NCBI RefSeq assembly: GCF_000508225.1
Contig: NC_023063.1
Location: 310,001 to 374,000 of the forward strand
From: Ehrlichia muris AS145
Lineage (GTDB): Bacteria > Pseudomonadota > Alphaproteobacteria > Rickettsiales > Anaplasmataceae
DNA length: 64,000 nt
Reading direction: 5' to 3'
Made by a program: the position numbers and the translations under genes. The notes under the pieces are model-generated. The model saw only the letters and a program-made list of their open reading frames with translations. It ran no database searches and was not told the origin of the DNA. Shown in pieces: positions 9,686 through 19,800 of the stretch (the stretch's first letter is position 1; the number at the start of each line of letters is the position of its first letter).

Positions 9686-10405
9686 AAGTTATTAAACAAA
9701 AGTGACATTGTTTCATATGATGATAGGTGTGTCAATGACTATATAATAAATGTTGAAAATCTCTCATTTTTTTATTCTAAAAAAAAGGTTATAGATGATG
9801 TTAGTTTTCAAGTGAAATTTGGTGAGATTGTTACAATTTTAGGGCCAAATGGAGGAGGTAAAACAACATTAATTCGTGTCTTAGTTGGTATATATAAAAA
9901 TTATCTAGGGCTTGTAGAATATGCAAAAAATTTTACTATAGGATATTTACCTCAACATTTTAGCGTTAATTCTCTTATTCCAATGACAGTAGAATATTTT
10001 CTAAATTCTAGTTATACAAAAAGGAAAAGAAAATTAAAATTAAGTAATGTGTTAAAAGATATTAATATTGAAAAAATATTAGATCGACAAATGTCAGAGA
10101 TATCTTATGGAGAGTTACAATTAGTTTTACTTGCAAGATGTTTGATGTTAAATCCTGATTTAATAATTTTGGATGAACCAGTGAGTTGCATGGATATTAA
10201 TGCAAAAGATAGCTTTTACAAATTAATTAGCAAATTAATTACTATATATAACTTAAGTGTAATCATGACCTCTCATGATTTACATTTTGTAATGTCTAAT
10301 TCTTATCGTGTTATATGTATTAATAGGAGTATTTACTGTGAAGGATCTCCAAGTGAGATTGTAAAAAATGAAAAATTCTTAACAATGTTTTCATCTTATG
10401 CTTAG
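9677..10405 (+). CDS. znuC: Zinc ABC transporter ATP-binding protein
   Basis: ATPase subunit of a ZnuABC/TroABCD-type metal importer. The 242-residue product has Walker A GPNGGGKTT at about residues 56-64, a degenerate signature motif (ISYGE in place of LSGGQ, about 142-146), Walker B LIILDEPVSCMD at about 162-173 and an H-loop in MTSHDLHFV. The GPNGGGKTT form and the early LPQ motif are typical of ZnuC. The first 25 residues precede the usual family start, but no later ATG exists before the core domain, so the ATG at 9677 is taken. It is divergent to znuA, with 9 bp overlapping; the permease gene znuB is not adjacent. Its end overlaps the start of ubiB by 8 bp, suggesting translational coupling. 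Confidence 0.87.
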   Translation: MFHKLLNKSDIVSYDDRCVNDYIINVENLSFFYSKKKVIDDVSFQVKFGEIVTILGPNGGGKTTLIRVLVGIYKNYLGLVEYAKNFTIGYLPQHFSVNSLIPMTVEYFLNSSYTKRKRKLKLSNVLKDINIEKILDRQMSEISYGELQLVLLARCLMLNPDLIILDEPVSCMDINAKDSFYKLISKLITIYNLSVIMTSHDLHFVMSNSYRVICINRSIYCEGSPSEIVKNEKFLTMFSSYA

Positions 10406-11840
10406 TATCTTATTTAATATAATTTCTTTATTTAATATATTAAACATTTTAGTAAGATATAACATATTACCTTACACTTGTATTTTTGCTAAAAGGTCAG
10501 TTAAAGGAAAATCTCAAGGAGAAAAGATTGCAATGGCTATGCAAAAGCTTGGTCCAATTTTTATTAAATTTGGTCAATCTATATCTTCTAGGGCTGATAT
10601 TATTGGAGAAGAGATTGCAAATCATTTACTATGTTTATGTGATAAACTACCAGCTTTTTCTTATATGGATGTTGTAAGAATTATAGAAGAAGATTTTAAA
10701 TGCAAGATAAGTGAAATATTTTGTGAATTTGAACAAAATCCAGTTGCTGCTGCGTCTATTGCACAAGTGCATAAAGCCAAAGATATTAATGGAAATATAA
10801 GAGCTGTGAAAATTTTGAGACCACGAATTGAGAAAATTTTTGAAAGAGATATTAAATTAATGTTCTGGCTTGCGAGGTTGGCACAGAATTTTCAAAGTTT
10901 GAAACGATTTCAATTATTACAACTTGTACAAACATTTCATGAGATATGTAAGATGGAAATAGATTTGCGTTTTGAAGCAGCAAATGCTGAAGAGTTAAGA
11001 GCTAATATTCAAGATGATAAAGGATGTTATGTACCAGAGGTGGATTGGACTAGAACTACAAGACGTGTGTTAACATTAGAATGGATAGATGCTGTACCAA
11101 TATATAGTATTTACAAATCAGAGAATTGTGAAGTATTAGTGAAGAATTTGATATTTTGTTTTTGTAATCAAGTATATAGAGATAGATTCTTTCATGCAGA
11201 TATGCATCCAGGAAATCTTATGGTGGATACAAAAGGAAGAATTGTAATTATAGATTTTGGAATTGTTGGAAGATTAGATAAGGCTACATGTATGTATGTT
11301 ACAGAGATACTTGTAGGTTTTTTAAAAAGGGATTATCAATATGTTGCTGATGTCCATTATAGGGCTGGATATGTCGATGCAAAATATAGTAATTTTGTTA
11401 CAGCTTGTCGTGCTATAGGTGAACCTATAGTTGGTAAGAACACAGAAAATATATCCATTTCAGCACTATTGACTCAGTTATTTAAGATTACTGGTGATTT
11501 CAATATGAAATTGCAGCCTCAGCTTTTTCTACTACAAAAAACTACAGTATTAGTAGAAGGTGTGTGTAGGCAATTGTGTCCTGAAGTTAATATGTGGAAG
11601 ATAGCGGAATTATGGATGGAAAAATATGCTATTGAAAAAAATAGATATATTAAAAAACTAAAGAGATCTTACTTATGTCAAACTGTACATGATATTCCTT
11701 TGTTTATGAAAAAGGTTGATAAAAGTTTAGATATAATCAGTAATTATCAAGAATTAAGCAAGGCAAAGACAAATATTGGTAGAGATATTATATGGGCATT
11801 AATAGTGATTAGTTTGATTGTAAAGCTCATTGTAGGATAG
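10398..11840 (+). CDS. ubiB: Ubiquinone biosynthesis regulatory protein kinase UbiB
   Basis: A member of the ABC1/ADCK atypical kinase family needed for ubiquinone synthesis, thought to act as an ATPase on membrane-bound intermediates. The 480-residue product carries the family hallmark KFGQ at residues 57-60 (the KxGQ motif), the alanine-rich nucleotide loop AAASIAQVH at about 117-125, an invariant lysine in AVKILRP, the catalytic FHADMHPGN motif and the metal-binding DFG in VIIDFGIVG. A hydrophobic helix ends the protein (WALIVISLIVKLIVG), the usual membrane anchor. The ATG at 10398 lies inside the last codons of znuC. Quinones serve the respiratory chain, which Ehrlichia keeps. Confidence 0.93.
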   Translation: MLSILFNIISLFNILNILVRYNILPYTCIFAKRSVKGKSQGEKIAMAMQKLGPIFIKFGQSISSRADIIGEEIANHLLCLCDKLPAFSYMDVVRIIEEDFKCKISEIFCEFEQNPVAAASIAQVHKAKDINGNIRAVKILRPRIEKIFERDIKLMFWLARLAQNFQSLKRFQLLQLVQTFHEICKMEIDLRFEAANAEELRANIQDDKGCYVPEVDWTRTTRRVLTLEWIDAVPIYSIYKSENCEVLVKNLIFCFCNQVYRDRFFHADMHPGNLMVDTKGRIVIIDFGIVGRLDKATCMYVTEILVGFLKRDYQYVADVHYRAGYVDAKYSNFVTACRAIGEPIVGKNTENISISALLTQLFKITGDFNMKLQPQLFLLQKTTVLVEGVCRQLCPEVNMWKIAELWMEKYAIEKNRYIKKLKRSYLCQTVHDIPLFMKKVDKSLDIISNYQELSKAKTNIGRDIIWALIVISLIVKLIVG

Positions 11841-12178
11841 TTTCTGCCATAGATTTCAATGGATATAAATATTTTTAATTAAGTTAAAGTTTACGTATCT
11901 TGGACTGATAATAAATTGTATATTGGTATAGTATATGTAGCGTTTAACGTTGTAATATATAAATTGCTTTAGTATTGTGTCTAAATAATTTTATAACTTA
12001 TTATCTGTTAAATTGTGTAAGTTGATAGAAGTTTAGAGATATTAATAAGTTTTTGCTAATTTTATAATACATTTGAATTAGTATATATTATAGTTGCTAT
12101 ACTAGAAATTTTGGTTATGTAGATAATTATTAATCAACTCTAGGGGAGTTTTCATTAATAATTTTATAATGTTGGTAG
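11841..12178. other. Gene-free spacer between ubiB and an MFS gene
   Basis: About 340 bp, AT-rich, no gene, RNA or repeat recognised. Confidence 0.4.
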
Positions 12179-13393
12179 ATGATACAAATGTGTTTTTATC
12201 CTATTATAAATTGGATTATAGGAGTATTAGTACTTATTTGTGGGAGTAATTTTCAAATAGCTTACGCTGTGATAAATCCATATGTGAGTGAAGATTTAAA
12301 TTTAAGTATTGCACAAACTGCATTAGCAGCATCAATACATATGTGGTGTTTTTCAATTTTTCAACTATTTACTGGATCAATACTAGATTGTTATAATGAA
12401 AAAAAAGTACTACCAGTATCTGTTGTGTTAACAATTATAGGTACTTTCTTATTTTTCCATGCTGAATATACTGTTTGTTTTTTTGTATCGCAAATTTTCT
12501 TGGCATTGGGAGCATCTTTTGGTTTTGTAGGGACAGGTTATATTAGTTATAAATTTTTTTCTCCTTTAAAATCAGGGATTATGTTTGGACTAGTTCAAAC
12601 AGTGTATAGTTTATCTTCTTTGTTTATGGAATATATCTATGCGTGTTTGACTTCATCAGGGCTACCTTGGAGAGATATAATTAGGTATATAGAATACATT
12701 GAAATTGCTGTACTTATTGCAACATTATTCCTACTAGGGAATAAAAAGTCAGCATGTTTAAAAAGTGGTGATACAAATATCATTAAGTTGTTATTGCAAG
12801 TATTTAAACATATTGTTGGAATCATACGATTAAGGAAGATATGGCTATTTACAATAGTTGGTAGCTCTATGTTTGGGGTATTTTTATCAATAGCTGTATT
12901 TTGGGGACAAAAGTTATTAATAGCTATGAATTTAAGAGATGACAATGTTACTCTTATACATTCTATAATATGGATGGGTTTTGCTATAGGTTGTCCTTTA
13001 GTCAATATAATTTCTAATATATTAAAAAATAGGAAACATGTGCTTATGGGGTTCTGTTTATTACAATGTAGTAGCCTTAGTTTGTTACTATGTGGTAGTA
13101 ATTTATACTGTTTATGTGTTTATATGTTTATCTTTGGATTTGCATCTGGTGGACATATGTTAAACTTTTCTATTGGCACAGATGTTATAGATGAAGGCAA
13201 AATAGGAACTGTTTGTTCAGTTATTAATGGATTGATGTGTATTGTAGGTGGCGTAATTATGTTTTTAGTAGCGCTTGTACTAGAATATCAGGATAAATAT
13301 GATGTAATACACGTAAGTTTTTTTATGCCAGTGCTTATTTTCCTATCATTTGTTTTATTGTTTTTTTGTCGTGATACTTTCTGTATGAAATAA
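12179..13393 (+). CDS. Major facilitator superfamily transporter
   Basis: The 404-residue protein is almost entirely hydrophobic, with about 12 predicted membrane helices and short polar loops, the classic MFS shape. An early loop contains FTGSILDCYNEKKVLP near residues 63-78, corresponding to the D-R-x-G-R-K loop between helices 2 and 3 in degenerate form. The longer central loop near residues 195-220 separates the two six-helix halves. The substrate cannot be read from the sequence. It starts with ATG at 12179, or nine bases later at MCFYP. It stands alone between two spacers and is not similar to the tandem MHS transporters further right. Confidence 0.82.
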   Translation: MIQMCFYPIINWIIGVLVLICGSNFQIAYAVINPYVSEDLNLSIAQTALAASIHMWCFSIFQLFTGSILDCYNEKKVLPVSVVLTIIGTFLFFHAEYTVCFFVSQIFLALGASFGFVGTGYISYKFFSPLKSGIMFGLVQTVYSLSSLFMEYIYACLTSSGLPWRDIIRYIEYIEIAVLIATLFLLGNKKSACLKSGDTNIIKLLLQVFKHIVGIIRLRKIWLFTIVGSSMFGVFLSIAVFWGQKLLIAMNLRDDNVTLIHSIIWMGFAIGCPLVNIISNILKNRKHVLMGFCLLQCSSLSLLLCGSNLYCLCVYMFIFGFASGGHMLNFSIGTDVIDEGKIGTVCSVINGLMCIVGGVIMFLVALVLEYQDKYDVIHVSFFMPVLIFLSFVLLFFCRDTFCMK

Positions 13394-13861
13394 TGTTTTG
13401 TAGGGGGTGAGGATTTTTTCTTAAATTATATAGTATATGTAGTGTGTAAAGTTATTGATTTGTGTATTGGCATAGATCAAGTTGTAAATTTACTCATTTG
13501 TATCCATTAGGAGGGTATTGTTTATCTGAAAATGTAGGGACTTTATTATTAATGAAGTATTGTTGTGTACTAAAATAAGTAAATATATTCAGAATTTAGT
13601 ATGTGGTGGTATAGGATTTTATGTATGAGGTATAAAAAGCTATTCTAGTTTTAGGTGGATTTTAGATTGCCTGCTAAAAAAAATTTTTAAATAGAGTTTA
13701 TATATAAAATTCTATTAATGATAGGGATGTTCTATTTGTCAGTTAATAACTACAACCTGTTAGATATGGGTTCATGATTTATCATAGATTAATACTGTTT
13801 GTAAAGTTGTTGTGAATGTGTCTCTAAAAAATTCTAATATGCACAAAACTGTATTAGTGGT

Positions 13862-14304
13862 GTAATAGGATTACACGATTGTAAAGCTATTGTGGTATCT
13901 TTAAAAAGTTTTACTGGAAGCTATATTGGGCATCAGAATATTGACTCATGGTTGGTATAGGATTTACACGATTGTAAAGCTATTGTGGTATCTTTAAAAA
14001 GTTTTACTGGAGCTATATTGGGCATCAGAATATTGACTCATGGTTGGTATAGGATTACACGATTGTAAAGCTATTGTGGTATCTTTAAAAAGTTTTACTG
14101 GAGCTATGGGCATCAGAATATTGACTCATGGTTGGTATAGGATTACACGATTGTAAAGCTATTGTGGTATCTTTAAAAAGTTTTACTGGAGCTATGGGCA
14201 TCAGAATATTGACTCATGGTTGGTATAGGATTTACACGATTGTAAAGCTATTGTGGTATCTTTAAAAAGTTTTACTGGAGCTATATTGGGCATCAGAATA
14301 TTGA
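13862..14304. repeat. Five tandem copies of an approximately 90-bp unit behind miaB
   Basis: The motif ACACGATTGTAAAGC recurs at 13873, 13966, 14057, 14145 and 14234, giving periods of 93, 91, 88 and 89 bp. Copies 1, 2 and 5 contain GCTATATTGGGCATC where copies 3 and 4 have a 4-base deletion (GCTATGGGCATC), and TTTACACG alternates with TTACACG. A decayed copy is visible to the left (about 13796-13845), and another runs from about 14380 across the miaB stop codon (GCTATATGGCGAG, then TTAAGCTATTTTGGT). The array therefore looks like amplified, diverged miaB tail sequence. Confidence 0.9.
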
Positions 14305-14421
14305 TTTATATTAGCAACTTGAAACTGCTGGACATATATTAATATGTGAATACATGTTGATTATATGATACCTTTGGAAAGCTGTCTTGTATGTAAAGCT
14401 ATATGGCGAGAAAATATTGTA

Positions 14422-15750
14422 TCAGTTGATAACTATGCCTGTTAAGCTATTTTGGTGTGCATCTATTATTTTAATAGATAAGATGCTATTGTGAAATTGG
14501 CTTGGATTATCTGTATTAATGTAACACGATTGCATATATGGAGTTTTACCTATGATTTGATTATCAAACTTTCCTTTCTTATTACTAAATAATACAGGAC
14601 AAGTTTGACCAATCATGTTTCTATTAAAAGCAATCTGTTGTTCTCGTAATATTTCTTGTAGCCTGAGAATACGCTGAGATTTTACCTCTTCTGGTATTTG
14701 ATTTGCATATTCTGCACTAGGTGTTCCTGGTCTTGGACTATATTTAAAACTATATGCTTGTGAAAATTTTACTTCTTTTACTAATTGTATTGTGTGTTCA
14801 AAATCTTCTTCTGTTTCCCCTGGAAATCCAACTATAAAATCAGATGAGAAAGCAATGTCAGAACGTTGTTTTCTTAGATTATTGATGATATTGATATACT
14901 CTTCAGCAGTGTGCTTTCTATTCATTTTCTTTAGTATTTTATCTGATCCTGATTGTACTGGTAAGTGAATAAATGGCATTAATTTTTCTTCAAGTCCATG
15001 TGCTTCATATAAGGATTGGTGCATATCACGTGGATGTGATGTTGTATATCTTATACGTTCTATGCTTGGTATTTTTGCAAGATACTGAATTAATTTTCCT
15101 AAGTCCCATTCACATCCTTTATACGTTCCATGATATGCATTTACATTTTGTCCAATTAGGGTTATTTCTTTTATTCCGGAGTCTGATAAGACAAGTGCTT
15201 CATTAAATATTGCTTCTACTGTCCTTGAGTATTCTTCTCCTCGTGTGTAGGGAACTACGCAAAATGTACAAAACTTGTTACACCCTTCCTGTACTGAAAT
15301 AAACGCAGAGGTTGCTTGATTTTTTGTGTACTCTTCTACAGGTATTGCATCAAATTTTGAAATTACAGGAAAATCAATGTTGATAACTTGTTTTTTTTTT
15401 CGACGGGCTTTTACAATAAGTTCAGGAAGTGTATGTATACTTTGAGGACCTACCACTACATCAACAAATGGCGCTCTTTCAAATATTTCTTCTCCTTCAG
15501 CTTGTGCTACACATCCAGCAACTACTATAGTTAAGTCTTTGTTTTCTTGTATCTTTCTTATTCTACCTAATTCTGAATATAGTTTTTCAGAAGCTTTCTC
15601 TCTAATATGACAGGTATTTAATATTACAATGTCTGCCTCTGATGGTTCATTTACTACAGTGAATCCAAGAGGTTTGATTATGTTTTCCATAATTAAAGAG
15701 TCATAAACGTTCATTTGACAACCATATGACTTGATATATAGACCTTGCAT
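14422..15750 (-). CDS. miaB: tRNA-2-methylthio-N6-dimethylallyladenosine synthase
   Basis: Radical-SAM methylthiotransferase that converts i6A37 to ms2i6A37 in tRNAs reading codons that begin with U. The 442-residue product has the three parts of the family. The N-terminal UPF0004 domain holds the auxiliary cluster cysteines C11 (YGCQMN), C47 ([10 protein letters not shown]) and C80 (VAGCVAQ). The radical SAM domain carries CNKFCTFC (C157, C161, C164) and the VPYTRG stretch. A C-terminal TRAM-like domain closes the protein. It starts with ATG at 15750, giving normal length. The last 20-30 codons resemble the repeat unit that fills the spacer beyond the stop codon. Confidence 0.96.
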   Translation of the reverse strand: MQGLYIKSYGCQMNVYDSLIMENIIKPLGFTVVNEPSEADIVILNTCHIREKASEKLYSELGRIRKIQENKDLTIVVAGCVAQAEGEEIFERAPFVDVVVGPQSIHTLPELIVKARRKKKQVINIDFPVISKFDAIPVEEYTKNQATSAFISVQEGCNKFCTFCVVPYTRGEEYSRTVEAIFNEALVLSDSGIKEITLIGQNVNAYHGTYKGCEWDLGKLIQYLAKIPSIERIRYTTSHPRDMHQSLYEAHGLEEKLMPFIHLPVQSGSDKILKKMNRKHTAEEYINIINNLRKQRSDIAFSSDFIVGFPGETEEDFEHTIQLVKEVKFSQAYSFKYSPRPGTPSAEYANQIPEEVKSQRILRLQEILREQQIAFNRNMIGQTCPVLFSNKKGKFDNQIIGKTPYMQSCYINTDNPSQFHNSILSIKIIDAHQNSLTGIVIN

Positions 15751-15920
15751 TAACCTTACAAATAACTGCTTTTATTCTGCTAAGCATATAATGATTAATG
15801 AATTAACACAATAATTTTTATTATGTTAAACTGCTGAATATTTATCACAGTCAATTGATTATAGATTACATGTATGTAGTAGAAAAACATATTTAATTAT
15901 ATAGTTTAGCTGTTAGAAAC

Positions 15921-16818
15921 ATTGTTTTTGTTTATAAATTCAATATTTTTGCCATATTGACATCTTATTATTCAAAAACATATAAAAATTTTTATACAAT
16001 GGTAGGTATTTTAGATTATGAGATTTTCAAGTGGAATTTTAAAAATAAATATCTATAAATTTGATAAATTCTAAGTATTGTTGCTTTTATATACAAGAAT
16101 GGGATTTGTATAGGTTGTTATAATGTGAATTGTATATAATAGTGGCTACTGAAATTTATAAAGTAGCTTTGTAAGCCGTTCCTCTACCTATCGTACTAGA
16201 GTTTTGATTATAATATTGATTTTTCTTGTGTCACATTGAATTTCTATTGTTTATCAGAGTATACTGGTGTTATGCTACATTGTTTTTGTTTATAAATTCA
16301 ATATTTTTGCCGTATTGAAATCTTATTACTCAAAAACATATAAAATTTTCATGCTTTGATTATAATATTGATTTTTCTTGTGTCACATTGAATTTCTATT
16401 GTTTATCAGAGTATACGGGTGTTGTGCTACATTGTTTTTGTTTATAAATTCAATATTTTTGCCGTATTGAAATCTTATTACTCAAAAACATATAAAATTT
16501 TCATGCTTTGATTATAATATTGATTTTTCTTGTGTCACATTGAATTTCTATTGTTTATCAGAGTATACTGGTGTTATGCTACATTGTTTTTGTTTATAAA
16601 TTCAATACTTTTGCCGTATTGAAATCTTATTACTCAAAAACATATAAAATTTTCATGCAATGATAAGTGTTTTAGATAATGAGATTTTCAAGTAGAGTTT
16701 TAAGAATAAATATCTATAGGTTTGATAAATTTTAAGTGTTTTTTCTTTTATATAAAAGAATAATATTTGTATAAGTTGTTGTAATGTGAATTATATATAT
16801 AATAGTGGCTACTGAAAT
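15921..16818. repeat. Tandem partial copies of the GTA host-specificity gene tail (358-bp and 152-bp units)
   Basis: The motif ATTGTTTTTGTTTATAAATT starts at 15921, 16279, 16431 and 16583, giving intervals of 358, 152 and 152 bp. The 358-bp unit (15921-16278) matches 16583-16940, which ends inside the gene on its right, so it carries about 120 bp of gene end plus 236 bp of downstream DNA. The two 152-bp units are the same sequence with an internal deletion of 206 bp, joined at TTCATGC/TTTGATTA. In the 358-bp copy the coding part differs at several positions from the intact gene, so it is a non-functional fragment. Confidence 0.93.
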
Positions 16819-19800
16819 TTATAAAGTAGTTTTGTAAGCTGTGCCTCTGCCTATTACACTAGAGTTTTGATATATTATAACATTAATTTTTTCTTGTATT
16901 ACATTGAAATCTATTTTCTGTTGTTCGGCAGAGTATACAAATGTTGTACTATTATCTTTTACTGTAATTGTGCGAGTTACTATATCCTGGTTGTCTAAGA
17001 TCTCAATATCATAACTTTCGAATTCTTCATCTATAGGTGTATCAGTATTATCATTCCATTCTCCGTTGATACGTGCTCTTCTTGTCCAAGTAATTGTTAG
17101 ATTATTGTATATATCACGTTTGCCTCTTACATGTGTTACAGGTAATGGTTTCAAATTATTTGCATAGTATATATATGTAAATTGTTTAGTATAAGAAACG
17201 GATTTTTTCGATATTACCTTGTATATCAAGGATTTATTAATTAGTGATTGGTTAATTTTTAAGGAAGGAAGATTATCTAATAATGTGAAAAATTCTTCTT
17301 TTTGATGTTGATCAATGTATCTTTCTGTTCCAAATCTGCCTCTAAGTAGGTAGCTTAGTTGATATGTATTTTCTCTGATTTGTTTAACATTTTGAAATTG
17401 AATTATTTCGTTTCCAACTAATGCTAGATTACTATTGTTATTTATAAATAAAGATTCAGTTGAGTATAATTGTCCTGTTTTTAAAAGAATAGTTATTTTA
17501 CTTGCTTGGTCTGGTATAGCTATTGGACCTGTATTTACGCTATTAATAGTAATTCCAGTAGTTGCTTCTGTATCTATGGGTAAAACATCTTTATAGTGCT
17601 CACCTCCTTCTTCATATGAATAAAGAATGCTTCCTTCCCAATTTGTTTTGATTCTAGTGATCGCAAAATATAGTATATTGTCTATATTGTGAATACATGG
17701 TAAATCGAAGATATGTACTGGATCTTCTGTATTACCTTTGTCAAGATGACTGTTAAAATTGTTGTTTGGAGTAAAATGTTGAGTAGGGAATGAATTATTA
17801 TAGATTACTCCTTCTATACTAATTGAAATATTTTGTAGGTAAATGTCTGTAATTTTTATCTTGTATAAAGCATTATTATATTGTACTTGAATTATATCGC
17901 TAATGTTAAGCCAAGCATATTTTATTGGTAATGTAAGATAGAAATTGTATTTATTATTTGATTTTTTATTTAAGATATTTTCAGCTATAGTTTTTGCTTG
18001 CTCGTCGTTTAATACAATTGGAACTTGAATAGTTTGTATTGTTGTGTCTTTGGAATAAGGTATCTTGATATGCTGTGAACTTACGTTGTACTCATGATTT
18101 TTGTTAATATACATAAAGTTGATGCTATTAATTAAATTTGATGAGTTCGTTTTGGTAATTTTTTTTGTATTGCTTTTATTGTTGGATAGAATGTCATCCA
18201 ATGGAATGTCGTATTGAACTAGTTGATTTTTCTCAATAATAGCTAATTTATTATCTTGTTCTACTATTTCAAAGTCATATAAGTCTTTTAGTACATTTAA
18301 TATGGATTTTACAGATTGTCTTTCGGTAATTATATATCCATCTATTGCATTGTTTAGATCTTGTATTTTTATTTGATTATTCTGTAACCCTGTACTTTTT
18401 AATAAATCGTAAATTATATGAGATATTTCAAGTAATGATAGTTTTTCTTGTATCCAATAGCCGATTTGCCAATTTTTTGAATCTTCCCAGGTAGTTTTTA
18501 ATTGAGGGAAATAAGGGTAGGGTCTTATATCCCATCCCCAAAGAAACATTTGTTCTACTATGTCAGAATTTTCCCATGTTTTGATAGTGCCATTTATTGC
18601 AATTTTTTGTGCACGAAAATCCACATATCCTTTTGAAAATATCGGATTTTTATTATATTGATAATCTATAGATATACTAGGCTGACTTGTACAATTATCT
18701 ATACTTTGAAATCCATATTGAGTAAACCATATCTTTTTTGATTTTGGGATCCAAGAAGTAGTAGTATTGTCTAGATTAATGTGGTGTTGTGTCCACCATT
18801 TCTCTATATTTTTCCAAGAATATTGATAATTATTTTCAATATATGGAGTTTTACCTTGTTTTATTTTTGGGTGAGTATACAGGTAATCATATCCTTCTCC
18901 TGAATGCCATCCGTTGATTATATCTTGTTCTGTGAATCCATCAATAGGCTGGGGAATATCTGTGAGGGGGAAATATGCATTTATTCCTATTACATCAATA
19001 TCTTTTGATGACCATAGTGTATCCATATTATAATATCCGTTATGAGAATGATATTCTCTCCAATCTGCTGCATATGTTACAATAATGTTATTGCCTGTTT
19101 GATTTTTTACATAATTTGCTAGTTTAGTCAATTCATCTACTGCTGGATAATGGTTATACTTGTCTTTTATTCTTGTTAAACCGATAAAATTTGAGCCGAT
19201 TACAAAAGCATCTATTAAGTCTTTAGTTAAATTATAATAATGCTTAATAAATGGATTGTATTGCTTATTAAAAAATGTGCTTATGTATTCTATATCTCCA
19301 GTGAGATTACCTATCCATGGAGTGTCTTGAATGTCTACTAGAAGCATAGGATATAGTAATACTTTGTAGCCTCGTGTTTTCAATTCATTAATATATCTAA
19401 CTAAAGATTTATCATTAATAGTTCCTTTATATGCAATGTTATACCTGGAGGTTTGTCTTGCTGCCTCTCTGTTCATTCCTGCTACATACCAATTATCAGG
19501 TGTTGTAGTGGCATCAAATTTGAATTCAACAGCTGGATAAATATGGCAATCTTTGATATTTAAACTATCTGTGTACCAATTTACAATAACAGATATCCAC
19601 TGTATGTTTGGTAGAGTTTCTTGTAATTGATCTAGGGAGATTAAAGCGTCCGCTTTTTGATGTTTGCTGTGGTTATTAATTTGTTGTGCTTCTTCATAAG
19701 GGACGTATTGCTTACCGATTTTTTGTTGGAGAACTTTCATTTGTATTTTCGTATCGTATGCGAATTCTCCGGATCCTGGTATAATATGTATACTTTTAAT

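Noticed and set aside
13862-14304. CRISPR-like regular array
   Set aside because: The units of 88-93 bp are repeated throughout, with no unique spacers between short repeats, and there are no cas genes. It is a tandem repeat.
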